Shown here: piece after piece, positions 56,434 through 64,000 of the stretch | Numbering within the stretch: the stretch's first letter is position 1 | Layout: every line of letters begins with the position of its first letter | Assembly (NCBI RefSeq): GCF_003589925.1 | Contig: NZ_CP032382.1 | Location: 1,488,001 to 1,552,000, forward strand | Direction: 5' to 3' | Origin: Chryseolinea soli | GTDB taxonomy: Bacteria > Bacteroidota > Bacteroidia > Cytophagales > Cyclobacteriaceae | DNA: 64,000 nt | Translations under genes and position numbers: made by a program | Notes under the pieces: model-generated | The model's input: the letters and a program-made list of their open reading frames with translations, nothing else | Database searches by the model: none | Told to the model about the DNA's origin: nothing

Positions 56434-56470
56434 ACCCAATTTAGGGGAGCATTTGGCAAAAGAAAATACC
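56434..56470 (-). promoter_or_regulatory. Conserved leader block of susC unit 2
   Basis: Minus strand: GGTATTTTCTTTTG, 13 bases, TAAATTGGGT, the same two elements and spacing as before susC unit 1. Confidence 0.5.
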
Positions 56471-56715
56471 ATACCTTGTCCGAAACACTTCGTTTTTATT
56501 AATAGGACGGTAAAAAATGAAGCAGAAAATTCTGAATACGATTGAAATTCTTCAGACAACGTTTGTTTTTTACCCTATCCATCAAAAAAAATTTAAAAAA
56601 TATTTTTTCGCTTTTGATCTAAAACGAAACGCATCGGACCATTTTCAACGAAAGGGATAACCTTTTAAGGATTTGGACTGGTAGCCCAGGGGGTATGAAG
56701 AAGTAGAATAGGGAC

Positions 56716-56749
56716 AAAAAAAGCTCCCGGAAAAAAATTCCGGGAGCTT
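56716..56749 (-). terminator. Terminator after SusCD unit 3
   Basis: AAGCTCCCGGAA at 56721-56732 pairs perfectly (12 bp) with its complement at 56738-56749 around AAAAA; seven T follow on the minus strand. Confidence 0.92.
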
Positions 56750-56771
56750 CTAGATTCTAATGAACTGCTGC

Positions 56772-58283
56772 TTAGTTCTTCACCAAAAGAGAATTGGTTG
56801 CCACTTCAGAAGAAGGCATAGGCCATACATAGTTCGGGTCCGAAGGATTCACAGCGGGGATCGTCGACTTGCCCGGGATGGGCAGATCAAGACGCATGCA
56901 GTCGGAAGAACGGAGACCCTCGCCGAGGAACTCTGCACGTCTTTCTTTCAACAATGCAGCAATCATCGCATCCGCATCGGCGAAAGTAGCATAGGCTGCT
57001 CCTTTGGAGCGTGTCCGTACGGCATTCAAGAGATCCAGCGCATGAGGGTCTACGGAGCTCGTAGAACGAACGATGGCTTCCGACAAATTCAGCAACACCT
57101 CAGCATAACGCATAGCCGGTGAGCTATCGGTATACGGCGATGCCGATGAGTACTTGGTGAGATAATAGGCGGAGTCAGTTTTTGCACCGGCTGCGTTCTT
57201 AATGATCACCTTGGTCGTCAATTTTCTTCTGTCGTCGGCTACAGCAAGCGTGGCGGTATCGCCAAGAATACCTTTGCGGTTCAGATAGTACTCGCCGTTA
57301 CCCGTGTTGGTGCTGGGCGTGCCGGCCGAAGCGGGCAGGTAATAGTAGCCCAATTGGTTTTGTGTACCGGGAGGGTCCAGCGTGCTGAAAGGGAATGAAA
57401 GCAGGCTTTCGTTCGTATTGTACGGTGCAGTGAAGACGGACGCAAAAGTTGTCGCGAGTTGGTTCTCCACACCGGTGGCAGCTTTGAAAGGAGCGGCAGC
57501 CGGAACGATCTTGTTCGCTTCGGTGATCACGTCGGCCCAGCGTTGCATGGCCAAATACACTCTGGTCTTGAAAGCGATGGCCACATTGCGGTGACCGCGG
57601 TTTGCGGCAGCAGGCACCAGCGGCAATTTTTGCTCAGCAAAATCGAGGTCGGCCAATATTTGTGTATAGACCTCCGCTACGGTTGCTCTGGCCAGTGCGT
57701 TGTTGTCAAAACCTCTCTCGGCGATCAGGCGCAAAGGCACTCCGAGATTGGAGCCGTTGCCTTCCACATAAGGACGGGCGTACAGCTGGAGCAAGTAGTA
57801 GTAGGACATGCCGCGCAACAACCGGGCTTCACCGCGGTATTGGTCAGCGGTGGTCGTAGCAAACGTGGCAGGGAAAGCAGGGGGAACAAATTTATCTGCG
57901 TTGGCGTCAAGACCATCCAGGAAAACGTTCACCTGGTTGATGGCTTGATACGCAGCCTTCCACAAGTTGTTCACTTCGTTGGTCGACTCCACCAGCGTGT
58001 GGTTCCAGGTTTGCAGACCCGTAACACCATTGGTGAGGCGGTTGATAAATTCCTCGCCGCGGATATCGCTATAGACCAGGTAGCGGCTGCCCATAAAGTC
58101 GCCGGCTTTCACTGCATCGTATAAGCCATTCACTTGTTGCTCCACACGCGTGGGGGTATCAAATACCACCGACGAAGGGAAGCTTGTCGCCGAATTAAGA
58201 TTCAGCTTATCCGTCTCGCAGGAGAACACGCCTCCCAGCATCACGGTGCAGAAAATAAATATCGATAGTTTATTCTTTTTCAT
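56772..58283 (-). CDS. SusD/RagB-like lipoprotein (unit 3)
   Basis: A 503-residue lipoprotein; the signal of MKKNKLSIFIFCTVMLGG ends VFSC. The SusD features are the N-terminal FDTPTRVEQQVNGLYDAVK, NLWKAAYQAINQVNVFLDGL, the EARLLRGMSYYYLLQLYARPY segment and the C-terminal KERRAEFLGEGLRSSDCMRL; this is the classical SusD pattern. The start at 58283 is chosen for the clean signal peptide; the frame runs 10 codons further. It lies 19 bases after the susC stop. The Ala-rich composition and PLRLI following the RPY motif are usual. Confidence 0.9.
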   Translation of the reverse strand: MKKNKLSIFIFCTVMLGGVFSCETDKLNLNSATSFPSSVVFDTPTRVEQQVNGLYDAVKAGDFMGSRYLVYSDIRGEEFINRLTNGVTGLQTWNHTLVESTNEVNNLWKAAYQAINQVNVFLDGLDANADKFVPPAFPATFATTTADQYRGEARLLRGMSYYYLLQLYARPYVEGNGSNLGVPLRLIAERGFDNNALARATVAEVYTQILADLDFAEQKLPLVPAAANRGHRNVAIAFKTRVYLAMQRWADVITEANKIVPAAAPFKAATGVENQLATTFASVFTAPYNTNESLLSFPFSTLDPPGTQNQLGYYYLPASAGTPSTNTGNGEYYLNRKGILGDTATLAVADDRRKLTTKVIIKNAAGAKTDSAYYLTKYSSASPYTDSSPAMRYAEVLLNLSEAIVRSTSSVDPHALDLLNAVRTRSKGAAYATFADADAMIAALLKERRAEFLGEGLRSSDCMRLDLPIPGKSTIPAVNPSDPNYVWPMPSSEVATNSLLVKN

Positions 58284-58302
58284 GATCATCAAAAATTTGG
58301 GA

Positions 58303-61300
58303 TTAGAAACCAATGTTCAGACCAACGGTAAACGTACGCGCTTGTCCAACCGAGTTGCGATCAATACCAGGGGTAAGATTGCTGTTACCGTTTGTGGAGA
58401 TCTCCGGATCGCTGCCTTTGTATTTCGTCACCAAGAAAGAGTTTTGCACTTGTGCATAGATCCTTGCGTTGGTCATTTTAAGCTTGCTGATCAGATCCTT
58501 GTTCAGGGTGTAGCCCAACGAAATGTTCCGCACTCTCAGGAAGTCGCCTTTCTCTACGTTTTCAGAGATCGGGAAAGAAGAACCGTTCGAAACGTTGTCG
58601 GTATACACTACACGGGGGATGGTTCCGTTGGTGTGTTCGGGCGTCCAGCGATCCAATACATCGGTGCTGTTGTTCCAGAAGCGCATGTCTCTCAAGCCAG
58701 CCTTGGTTCCGTTGTAGATGTAGTTGCCACCCGAGAACTGTACGAATACACCCAGGTCGAAGCTCTTATACTTAAAGGTGTTGTCGAAACCGCCATACCA
58801 GGTGGGCAAGGTGGGACCGTATGTCCGTCCGTCGGTGATGGCCGAAGGTGCACTGGTGGGCGTTCCGTCAGCAACTTTTGTCCAGCGTGAGGCGGAGGGA
58901 GCAGCGTGGTTGTATTGTACGCGCGTGCCGTCGGCCTTCACAAAGATGCGCTGGCCGTTTTCGGGGTTAACACCTTCCGTGGGCACGGCCAGGATAGAAC
59001 CTACGGGCTGACCTACTTGCGTGATGTTGGCCGATTCAAGTCCACCCGTTGCCGAGATGATCTTGGATTGATCCGAATCCAACGACGTTACTTTGTTTTT
59101 CAGCGTGGTGAAGTTGGCGTTGATCGTCCAGGTGAAATCGCCGCGTTGAAGCGCCGTTGCTTTCAGGCTGACCTCAATACCCTTGTTTACCATCGATCCG
59201 ATGTTGGCGAGCAATTGATTCTGGTTTGCCACGGTCGGGTTGGGGATACCCTTTGAAGGCGATTGATTCACCGCCAGGATCATACCATCGATCTTGTTAT
59301 TGTAATACACGAATTCACCCTGGATACGATCCTGGAACAATCCGAAATTGAAACCGATGTCGGTCTTTTTGCTGGTTTCCCACGAAAGCGTTTTCGCACC
59401 TACCTGGTTATAGTTGATCGTATAAGCTGATCCGTACAGACCCGAGCTATACAAATCCTGCCATGCAAAATCGTCGATACCCTGGTTGTTACCCACCAAA
59501 CCGTAGCTGGCCTTGATCTTAAAGAAATTCAAAGTGCTGGAGAACGAAGCATTCTTCCAGAACTCTTCTTCGGAGACGTTATAACCGAGGGAACCACCAT
59601 AGAAGTTACCATACTTATTGCCGGGAGCAAATGCAGAGTAGCCATCACGACGGAAGTTGAACGTAGCAAAGTATTTCTTTTTGAAATCGTAGTTCACCCG
59701 ACCGAAGTACGAGAGCAGGAAGTTCTCGGACGCGAAGTTGTTGGTGGGGATGATGTTGGCGAAGTTGCCCTGGAACGTGTCGAAATAAATATCCGACGAC
59801 GTGGTCCGGTTGGTACCCCAACGATCGACGCTGGTGTACTGCTCTTCACCGCCGACCAGGAACGAGAAGTAATGCGCATCATTCAGATCGAAATCATATT
59901 GCGCCGTGTTCTGCCAATCCCAGCGCTTGTTGGTGCGCATGGTATTCGTTACCGAACCTTTGGGAGTGAAGCCGTCGCCGTTCAGGGGCGATTGATAGCT
60001 CTTGTCCTCGATGGTGAAGTTGTTGATGCTATACGTCGTTTTCAGCGTAAGACCTTTCACCACTTCCAAACTACCGTACACGCTTCCGTTGATCTGGTTG
60101 TTGGTTGATGTAAAGTAGTCGTTGTTCAGAATGATCACGGGGTTATAGAAACCGGATTGTTCCGTGTTGCTCATCTTGCCGATGTTACCACCGTCGGTGC
60201 TATAGGATCCGTCGAGGTTATAGGCGCCTACGTTTGGAGCCGTCACCAGGGGAAGACGTCCAAGACCGCCGGTGTTGAATGCCTGACCGGGGATAGAACC
60301 CGTGTTGGGGGCAGCGTTCGCTGCATTGGTATAGGCGAAATTTGTTCCGATGTGTACGCGTTGGCCGATCTTTTGATCGACGTTCACACGGCCTACAATT
60401 CTATCGAACGTGTTGTTTTTCAACATCCCTTCTTGCTTGGTGTAGCCCAACGACATGAAGTAGGTCGTGTTATCGGTTCCACCGGAGAAGTTCAGGTTGT
60501 GCGAGTGCGAGAAGCCGGTTCTGTAAACGGCCTTGTACCAATCGGTGTCGATCATGTTGCCGTTGGCGTCGTTGGTGGGGAAGAACGCTGCCGCTTGACC
60601 GTTGTTGGCACGGGCTTCGTTCTTGATGTCCATATACTGCTGGGCGTTCAATAACTTGAACAAACGAACCGGTTCGGTCCATCCCACCCAGCCGTCGTAG
60701 TTAACCTTCGACTTGCCTTTCACACCGCGCTTGGTCGTGATCAGCAATACGCCGGCGCTCGCGCGCGATCCGTAGATGGCGCTGGCCGATGCATCTTTCA
60801 ATACTTCGATGCTTTCGATGTCGCCGGGGTTGATGTTTCCCAGGGGGTTGTTGGCCGCCGAGTTGGTAGAAGCCGATCCCATGGAGTTATCGACCGTGAA
60901 CGTGGGCACACCGTCAATGACCACCAGCGGGTAAGAGCTGAGGTTGATGGAGTTCACGCCGCGGATGCGGATGACAGGGGCATTGTTCAACACACCGTTG
61001 GGCGTCGTGATGTTGACGCCGGCAGCGCGGCCTTGCAGGGCCTGATCAAAGCTTTGTACGGGATTCAAAGCTACGTCCGCTCCCTTGATGGAGGCGATGG
61101 AACCGGTAATGTCCTTCCGGCTTTGTGTACCGTAGCCTACAACCACCACTTCGCTGAGTTGCGAAATGTCCATGGGCAATGCGATGTCGACAACGCTTCG
61201 GTTTCCGACTTCGACCTCTTTGGTCTCCAGACCGATGAACGTGAACACCAACGTGCTTCCCTCCGGAACTGCGAGAGAGAAGTTACCATTGGCATCCGTG

Positions 61301-61455
61301 GAGGTTCCGTTCGTGGTACCCTTGATAACAACGTTAACTCCTGGCAACGTACTCCCGTCCTCGACGGAAGTGACTCGACCTGTTACCGTTCGCTCTTGTG
61401 CCCACACCGTTGTGACGAGGGCACACGCGAAGATTAAATGTAAAATCTTCCTCAT
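58303..61455 (-). CDS. SusC/RagA TonB-linked outer-membrane transporter (unit 3)
   Basis: A 1050-residue transporter. Signal peptide MRKILHLIFACALVTTVWAQ; carboxypeptidase-like domain TVTGRVTSVEDGSTLPGVNV; plug with VVVGYGTQSRKDITGSIAS (the classical SusC signature), GVNITTPNGVLNNAPVIRIR and LVVIDGVPTF; then ASASAIYGSRASAGVLLITT and the barrel ending VGLNIGF. Unlike units 1 and 2 it has the canonical VGYGTQ motif. Its leader differs from theirs except for an ATTAACCTAAA element. Confidence 0.93.
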   Translation of the reverse strand: MRKILHLIFACALVTTVWAQERTVTGRVTSVEDGSTLPGVNVVIKGTTNGTSTDANGNFSLAVPEGSTLVFTFIGLETKEVEVGNRSVVDIALPMDISQLSEVVVVGYGTQSRKDITGSIASIKGADVALNPVQSFDQALQGRAAGVNITTPNGVLNNAPVIRIRGVNSINLSSYPLVVIDGVPTFTVDNSMGSASTNSAANNPLGNINPGDIESIEVLKDASASAIYGSRASAGVLLITTKRGVKGKSKVNYDGWVGWTEPVRLFKLLNAQQYMDIKNEARANNGQAAAFFPTNDANGNMIDTDWYKAVYRTGFSHSHNLNFSGGTDNTTYFMSLGYTKQEGMLKNNTFDRIVGRVNVDQKIGQRVHIGTNFAYTNAANAAPNTGSIPGQAFNTGGLGRLPLVTAPNVGAYNLDGSYSTDGGNIGKMSNTEQSGFYNPVIILNNDYFTSTNNQINGSVYGSLEVVKGLTLKTTYSINNFTIEDKSYQSPLNGDGFTPKGSVTNTMRTNKRWDWQNTAQYDFDLNDAHYFSFLVGGEEQYTSVDRWGTNRTTSSDIYFDTFQGNFANIIPTNNFASENFLLSYFGRVNYDFKKKYFATFNFRRDGYSAFAPGNKYGNFYGGSLGYNVSEEEFWKNASFSSTLNFFKIKASYGLVGNNQGIDDFAWQDLYSSGLYGSAYTINYNQVGAKTLSWETSKKTDIGFNFGLFQDRIQGEFVYYNNKIDGMILAVNQSPSKGIPNPTVANQNQLLANIGSMVNKGIEVSLKATALQRGDFTWTINANFTTLKNKVTSLDSDQSKIISATGGLESANITQVGQPVGSILAVPTEGVNPENGQRIFVKADGTRVQYNHAAPSASRWTKVADGTPTSAPSAITDGRTYGPTLPTWYGGFDNTFKYKSFDLGVFVQFSGGNYIYNGTKAGLRDMRFWNNSTDVLDRWTPEHTNGTIPRVVYTDNVSNGSSFPISENVEKGDFLRVRNISLGYTLNKDLISKLKMTNARIYAQVQNSFLVTKYKGSDPEISTNGNSNLTPGIDRNSVGQARTFTVGLNIGF

Positions 61456-61487
61456 AAATGATTTAGGTTAATGAAATTATTCGGGCG

Positions 61488-61516
61488 CAAAATAGGGTAT
61501 TTAATGCCAATACAAA
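61488..61516 (-). promoter_or_regulatory. Possible promoter of SusCD unit 3
   Basis: Minus strand: TTTG (61516-61513), 18 bases, then TATTTTG (61494-61488), one base shorter than TAnnTTTG. It lies 32 bases before the susC start. Confidence 0.38.
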
Positions 61517-61616
61517 ATCCCCCAGAAGTAGTGGTGGGTGGTTTTTAATATTGTTTCCAATACACTTATCAGAATTTTATTCTGATTTACGTGCAAATCT
61601 TCATGATTTTCCGAAT

Positions 61617-61641
61617 AAAAAAAGGCGCTCCCTCGGGCGCC
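61617..61641 (-). terminator. Unassigned terminator upstream of susC unit 3
   Basis: Minus strand GGCGCCCGAGGGAGCGCC-like hairpin: GGCGC and GCGCC arms (61624-61628, 61637-61641) extended by two pairs around CCTC, followed by seven T. It follows the rpmA terminator by about 190 bases, with no gene between. Confidence 0.65.
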
Positions 61642-61827
61642 CATTCTTGAAATTGTTGGCTTTCTGCGGCAAAAAAACGTTTCAAACGGTACCGGTAGAC
61701 GACAAGCGTCCAGGAATCGCTATTTCATGATAAATTTTTAACTTTTTTTTATTGAATTATATCAGTAAAACCAGCCGCCAGATCGCACCAAAAAAAACTT
61801 AAAAAAAACTTAAAAAATACCCCAAAC

Positions 61828-61858
61828 AAAAAAGGCATCCCGTCTGGAATGCCTTTTT
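61828..61858 (-). terminator. Terminator after rpmA
   Basis: AAAAAGGCAT at 61829-61838 pairs perfectly with ATGCCTTTTT at 61849-61858; usable in both directions, assigned to rplU-rpmA on the minus strand. Confidence 0.85.
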
Positions 61859-61880
61859 GAATGCTGTAAAGCCGGTTGAC

Positions 61881-62144
61881 TTATGCTTGTGCGATCGGCT
61901 CTACCGATACATAAGATTTGTCTTCTCTTTTCTTTTTGAAAACTACCACACCGTTGGTGAGGGCGAACAAGGTGTGATCCTTGCCGATGCCCACGTTCTT
62001 GCCGGGGTGGTGCTTGGTGCCGCGCTGGCGAACGATGATGTTGCCGGCGATTACTTTCTGGCCACCGAACACCTTAATGCCAAGGCGTTTGCTTTCCGAT
62101 TCGCGGCCGTTCTTTACTTTACCTTCACCTTTTTTGTGTGCCAT
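61881..62144 (-). CDS. rpmA: 50S ribosomal protein L27
   Basis: Large-subunit protein reaching the peptidyl transferase centre. The 87-residue product has the family features [31 protein letters not shown] and [15 protein letters not shown]. The N-terminus [16 protein letters not shown] lacks the cleavable leader of Firmicutes, as expected. rplU is 53 bases upstream on the same strand. Confidence 0.97.
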   Translation of the reverse strand: MAHKKGEGKVKNGRESESKRLGIKVFGGQKVIAGNIIVRQRGTKHHPGKNVGIGKDHTLFALTNGVVVFKKKREDKSYVSVEPIAQA

Positions 62145-62197
62145 GGTGGGTTATGCGTTTATTCGTTAATGGATAATTTACTGTGCGGAGGGCCGGA

Positions 62198-62506
62198 TTA
62201 GCCGATGCTCTCGATCTGCACTTTGGTGTACTGCTGGCGATGGCCGTTTTTCACGACATAGCCTTTGCGTCTCTTTTTCTTGAAGACAATAACTTTATTG
62301 CCTTTTACATGCTCCAGTATCTTTCCTGATACGGTAGCGCCATTCACAGTAGGGGCGCCAATATTGATCTGTCCACCGTCGTCGATGAGAAGGACTTTAT
62401 CGAAGCGCACGGCTGTGCCTGCTTCGCCTTCCATCTTGGGGGCATAGATATATTGATCTTTAGCCACTTTGAACTGTTTACCGGCAATGTCTACTATTGC
62501 GTACAT
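62198..62506 (-). CDS. rplU: 50S ribosomal protein L21
   Basis: Large-subunit protein binding 23S rRNA. The 102-residue product starts MYAIVDIAGKQFKVAKDQYI and ends with the KGNKVIVFKKKRRKGYVVKNGHRQ basic motif (read as VIVFKKKRRKGY and KNGHRQQYTKV). The frame extends 40 codons to 62626, but 62506 is the universal start. First gene of rplU-rpmA. Confidence 0.97.
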   Translation of the reverse strand: MYAIVDIAGKQFKVAKDQYIYAPKMEGEAGTAVRFDKVLLIDDGGQINIGAPTVNGATVSGKILEHVKGNKVIVFKKKRRKGYVVKNGHRQQYTKVQIESIG

Positions 62507-62528
62507 AGCTTTTTGAAAAATTGGACTG

Positions 62529-62536
62529 CAAAGGTA
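62529..62536 (-). promoter_or_regulatory. Possible -7 box for rplU
   Basis: Minus strand TACCTTTG, an exact TAnnTTTG match, 22 bases before rplU. The -33 box is not clear. Confidence 0.5.
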
Positions 62537-62693
62537 GAAAAAGAATCCACAAATTAGAACCGGGGTTTCAATTATTTTGGGAAGAAGGCCCCTCCAGGCC
62601 CTAAAAATTTTTTTTTCAAAATTCACCCCCCATGTTTAGCTACTAAAACGCCCTAACGCCGGCCGATTAAAGAACTATTTTACAGTAACTTAT

Positions 62694-62724
62694 CTATCCA
62701 CAAAGCTTCAACAAGTTATCCACA
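62694..62724 (+). promoter_or_regulatory. Two DnaA boxes upstream of nrdB
   Basis: CTATCCACA at 62694-62702 (8 of 9) and TTATCCACA at 62716-62724 (perfect match to the E. coli box), same strand, 22 bases apart start to start, about two helical turns. The second ends 28 bases before the nrdB -33 box. Confidence 0.65.
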
Positions 62725-62752
62725 ATCGTTGTTTTTAGGCCGTATTCGCTGT

Positions 62753-62784
62753 TTTGATTTTTAGAACCAATCTACGTTCATTTG
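62753..62784 (+). promoter_or_regulatory. nrdB promoter, Bacteroidota type
   Basis: TTTG at 62753-62756, 20 bases, then TTCATTTG at 62777-62784 (7 of 8 of the TAnnTTTG positions, A replaced by T). It implies a leader of about 130 bases. Confidence 0.5.
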
Positions 62785-62922
62785 TACACTTGACGCTGAC
62801 CTGGGGCAGGCATTCAACTTCCTCTTCAAAGCAAACAAGATTTTACTGGAGAAATGAACGGGTGTTAGCTTTGGCTGGTGCCCTTTCGATATTTTGGATT
62901 AACCCCTAAAAACCCGAGAGAC

Positions 62923-63912
62923 ATGAGCCACGGAACCCTCGAAGAACCCATACTAAAAGAGAACAAGGATCGCTTTGTTCTTTTTCCCATCCGCCAACAC
63001 GAAATCTGGAAATTCTATAAACAGGCGGAAGCTAGCTTCTGGACAGCCGAAGAAATCGATTTGAGCCAGGACCTGACCGATTGGGTAGGGCTCAATGACG
63101 GCGAACGTCACTTCATTACCCACGTGCTGGCCTTCTTTGCCGCCAGCGACGGTATCGTGAACGAAAACCTGGCCGAGCACTTCATCTCCGAAGTGCAATA
63201 CACCGAAGCCAAGTTCTTCTATGGCTTCCAGATCACCATCGAAAACATCCACTCCGAGACCTACTCGCTGCTGATCGATACGTATGTAAAAGACCCCAAA
63301 GAAAAGGACAAGCTTTTCCACGCCGTCGAGACCATGGATTGCGTGAAAAAGAAAGCGGACTGGGCGCTGCGTTGGATCGACAAGGGCTCGTTCGCCGAAC
63401 GCCTCGTTGCCTTTGCCGCGGTGGAAGGCATTTTCTTCTCCGGCTCATTCTGCTCCATCTTCTGGCTGAAGAAACGCGGCCTCATGCCCGGCCTCAGCTT
63501 CTCCAACGAGTTGATCTCGCGCGACGAAGGCCTGCACTGCGACTTTGCTTGCCATCTCTACACACAGCACCTCGTGAACAAGCTGCCCGAGCAAACCGTG
63601 ATCGACATTATTAAGGATGCCGTGGAGATCGAAAAAGAATTTGTAACCGATGCCCTGCCCGTAAACCTTATCGGTATGAACGCTGTTCAAATGAGACAGT
63701 ATATCGAGTTTGTGGCGGACCGGCTGCTGAATGAATTGGTTGGCAAAAAAGTCTATAATGCTACCAATCCGTTCGATTTCATGGAGATGATTTCGCTAAG
63801 AGGTAAAACGAATTTCTTCGAGAAACGTGTAGCCGAGTATCAGAAGGCTGGAGTGATGAAGAGCACGGAAAAAGAAACCACTCCTAAGTTTTCACTGAAC
63901 GAAGATTTTTAA
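62923..63912 (+). CDS. nrdB: Ribonucleotide reductase class Ia small subunit
   Basis: Houses the diiron-tyrosyl radical cofactor for dNTP synthesis. The 329-residue protein has metal ligands Asp76 (AASDGIVNE), Glu107 and His110 ([10 protein letters not shown]) and the candidate radical Tyr114, then the [15 protein letters not shown] and [14 protein letters not shown] segments with the remaining ligands. The C-terminal tail FSLNEDF fits the R1-docking peptide. Many segments read like eukaryotic R2 (for example [16 protein letters not shown] and [17 protein letters not shown]). A GTG at 62878 would add 15 residues, but 62923 is preferred. nrdA follows after 52 bases. Confidence 0.96.
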   Translation: MSHGTLEEPILKENKDRFVLFPIRQHEIWKFYKQAEASFWTAEEIDLSQDLTDWVGLNDGERHFITHVLAFFAASDGIVNENLAEHFISEVQYTEAKFFYGFQITIENIHSETYSLLIDTYVKDPKEKDKLFHAVETMDCVKKKADWALRWIDKGSFAERLVAFAAVEGIFFSGSFCSIFWLKKRGLMPGLSFSNELISRDEGLHCDFACHLYTQHLVNKLPEQTVIDIIKDAVEIEKEFVTDALPVNLIGMNAVQMRQYIEFVADRLLNELVGKKVYNATNPFDFMEMISLRGKTNFFEKRVAEYQKAGVMKSTEKETTPKFSLNEDF

Positions 63913-63964
63913 TATATTCAATCACTTTTTAAACTTTCTCTCACAACAACCCTAATCCCTCAAG

Positions 63965-64000
63965 ATGCTTGTACTAAAACGTGACGGACACAGAGAATCA
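63965..64000 (+). CDS. nrdA: Ribonucleotide reductase large subunit, first codons only
   Basis: The last 36 bases encode MLVLKRDGHRES, the start of an N-terminal ATP-cone, which controls activity of class Ia NrdA. Its position directly after nrdB supports the call. The gene continues outside the window. Confidence 0.82.
   Translation, partial: MLVLKRDGHRES

Larger units (their letters stand above)
56407..56771. other. Intergenic region between SusCD units 2 and 3
   Basis: 365 bases without a gene. Next to susC unit 2 are the conserved leader (56434-56470) and CCTAAA-like repeats; next to the susD gene of unit 3 is its terminator (56716-56749). The middle (56560-56640) is A/T-rich with nothing recognised. 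Confidence 0.7.
61456..61880. other. Intergenic region between susC unit 3 and rpmA
   Basis: 425 bases without a protein gene. It holds the susC promoter region (61488-61516), an unassigned minus-strand terminator (61617-61641), A/T-rich sequence, and the rpmA terminator (61828-61858). A small minus-strand RNA between the two terminators is possible. Confidence 0.6.
62507..62922. other. Divergent regulatory region between rplU and nrdB
   Basis: 416 bases without a gene. It holds a -7 box for rplU, two DnaA boxes, a promoter for nrdB and a leader of about 130 bases before nrdB in which nothing more was recognised. Confidence 0.7.

Noticed and set aside
56407..56559. 51-codon extension of susC unit 2
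   Set aside because: It would hide the signal peptide and cover the leader block shared with susC unit 1.
41117..61455. Polysaccharide utilisation locus
   Set aside because: SusC/SusD pairs are present but there is no carbohydrate-active enzyme, sulfatase or regulator, so a glycan substrate cannot be claimed.
62694..62724. Chromosomal replication origin at the DnaA boxes
   Set aside because: Only two boxes, no unwinding element or dnaA/dnaN neighbours; control of nrdBA is the simpler reading.

Overview
The window looks like chromosomal DNA from a Bacteroidota bacterium, most likely order Cytophagales (a Chryseolinea/Ohtaekwangia-like genome). This is inferred from three SusC/SusD pairs, a TonB receptor with a DUF4249 partner, the hpt-adk-obg run, a long alanine-rich S16, an atpD-atpC pair apart from the rest of the ATP synthase genes, an Lnb-type lipoprotein N-acyltransferase, and promoters of the TTTG/TAnnTTTG type. 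No tRNA, rRNA, CRISPR array, prophage or insertion sequence was recognised.

Layout. 1-3911: the 3' part of hpt, then adk, obgE, grpE and dnaJ. 4036-8333: a secreted adhesin-like protein, a Crp/Fnr regulator with an NTF2-like protein, and a two-gene ABC exporter. 8413-16246: an orphan histidine kinase, atpDC, an RluA pseudouridine synthase with a DUF6787 membrane protein, a Uma2 nuclease-like gene, prfC and an aldo/keto reductase. 16424-25668: dnaK, an S9 peptidase, an FtsX-type permease, a tiny FeoB-associated protein, a radical SAM/SPASM protein and lnb. 25740-32624 (minus): an oxoglutarate dehydrogenase operon, sucA-sucB-(DUF6452-like lipoprotein)-(DUF6048-like barrel)-lpd. 32825-35076: rpsP-rimM-trmD-rplS. 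35252-41001: class I aldolase fbaB, accD, a second FtsX permease and hemE. 41117-61455: about 20 kb of minus-strand outer-membrane uptake genes in four transcription units, each ending in a hairpin terminator, with no degradative enzyme. 61881-64000: rpmA, rplU, nrdB and the first codons of nrdA.

The most interesting regulatory signal is a motif TGGCA-N6-TTGA, laid out like a sigma-54 -24/-12 promoter, 28-49 bases before the starts of exactly four genes: grpE(-dnaJ), dnaK and both FtsX-type permeases. It was found in no other intergenic region on reading both strands. It may define an envelope/heat-stress regulon. Other points of note are two in-phase DnaA boxes before nrdBA, a conserved leader plus start-codon hairpin shared by two susC genes, a two-hairpin REP-like repeat, a DnaJ with only one of two zinc sites, an AccD without its zinc ribbon, and outer-membrane proteins inside the oxoglutarate dehydrogenase operon. 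All domain calls come from reading the translations; no database search was run.
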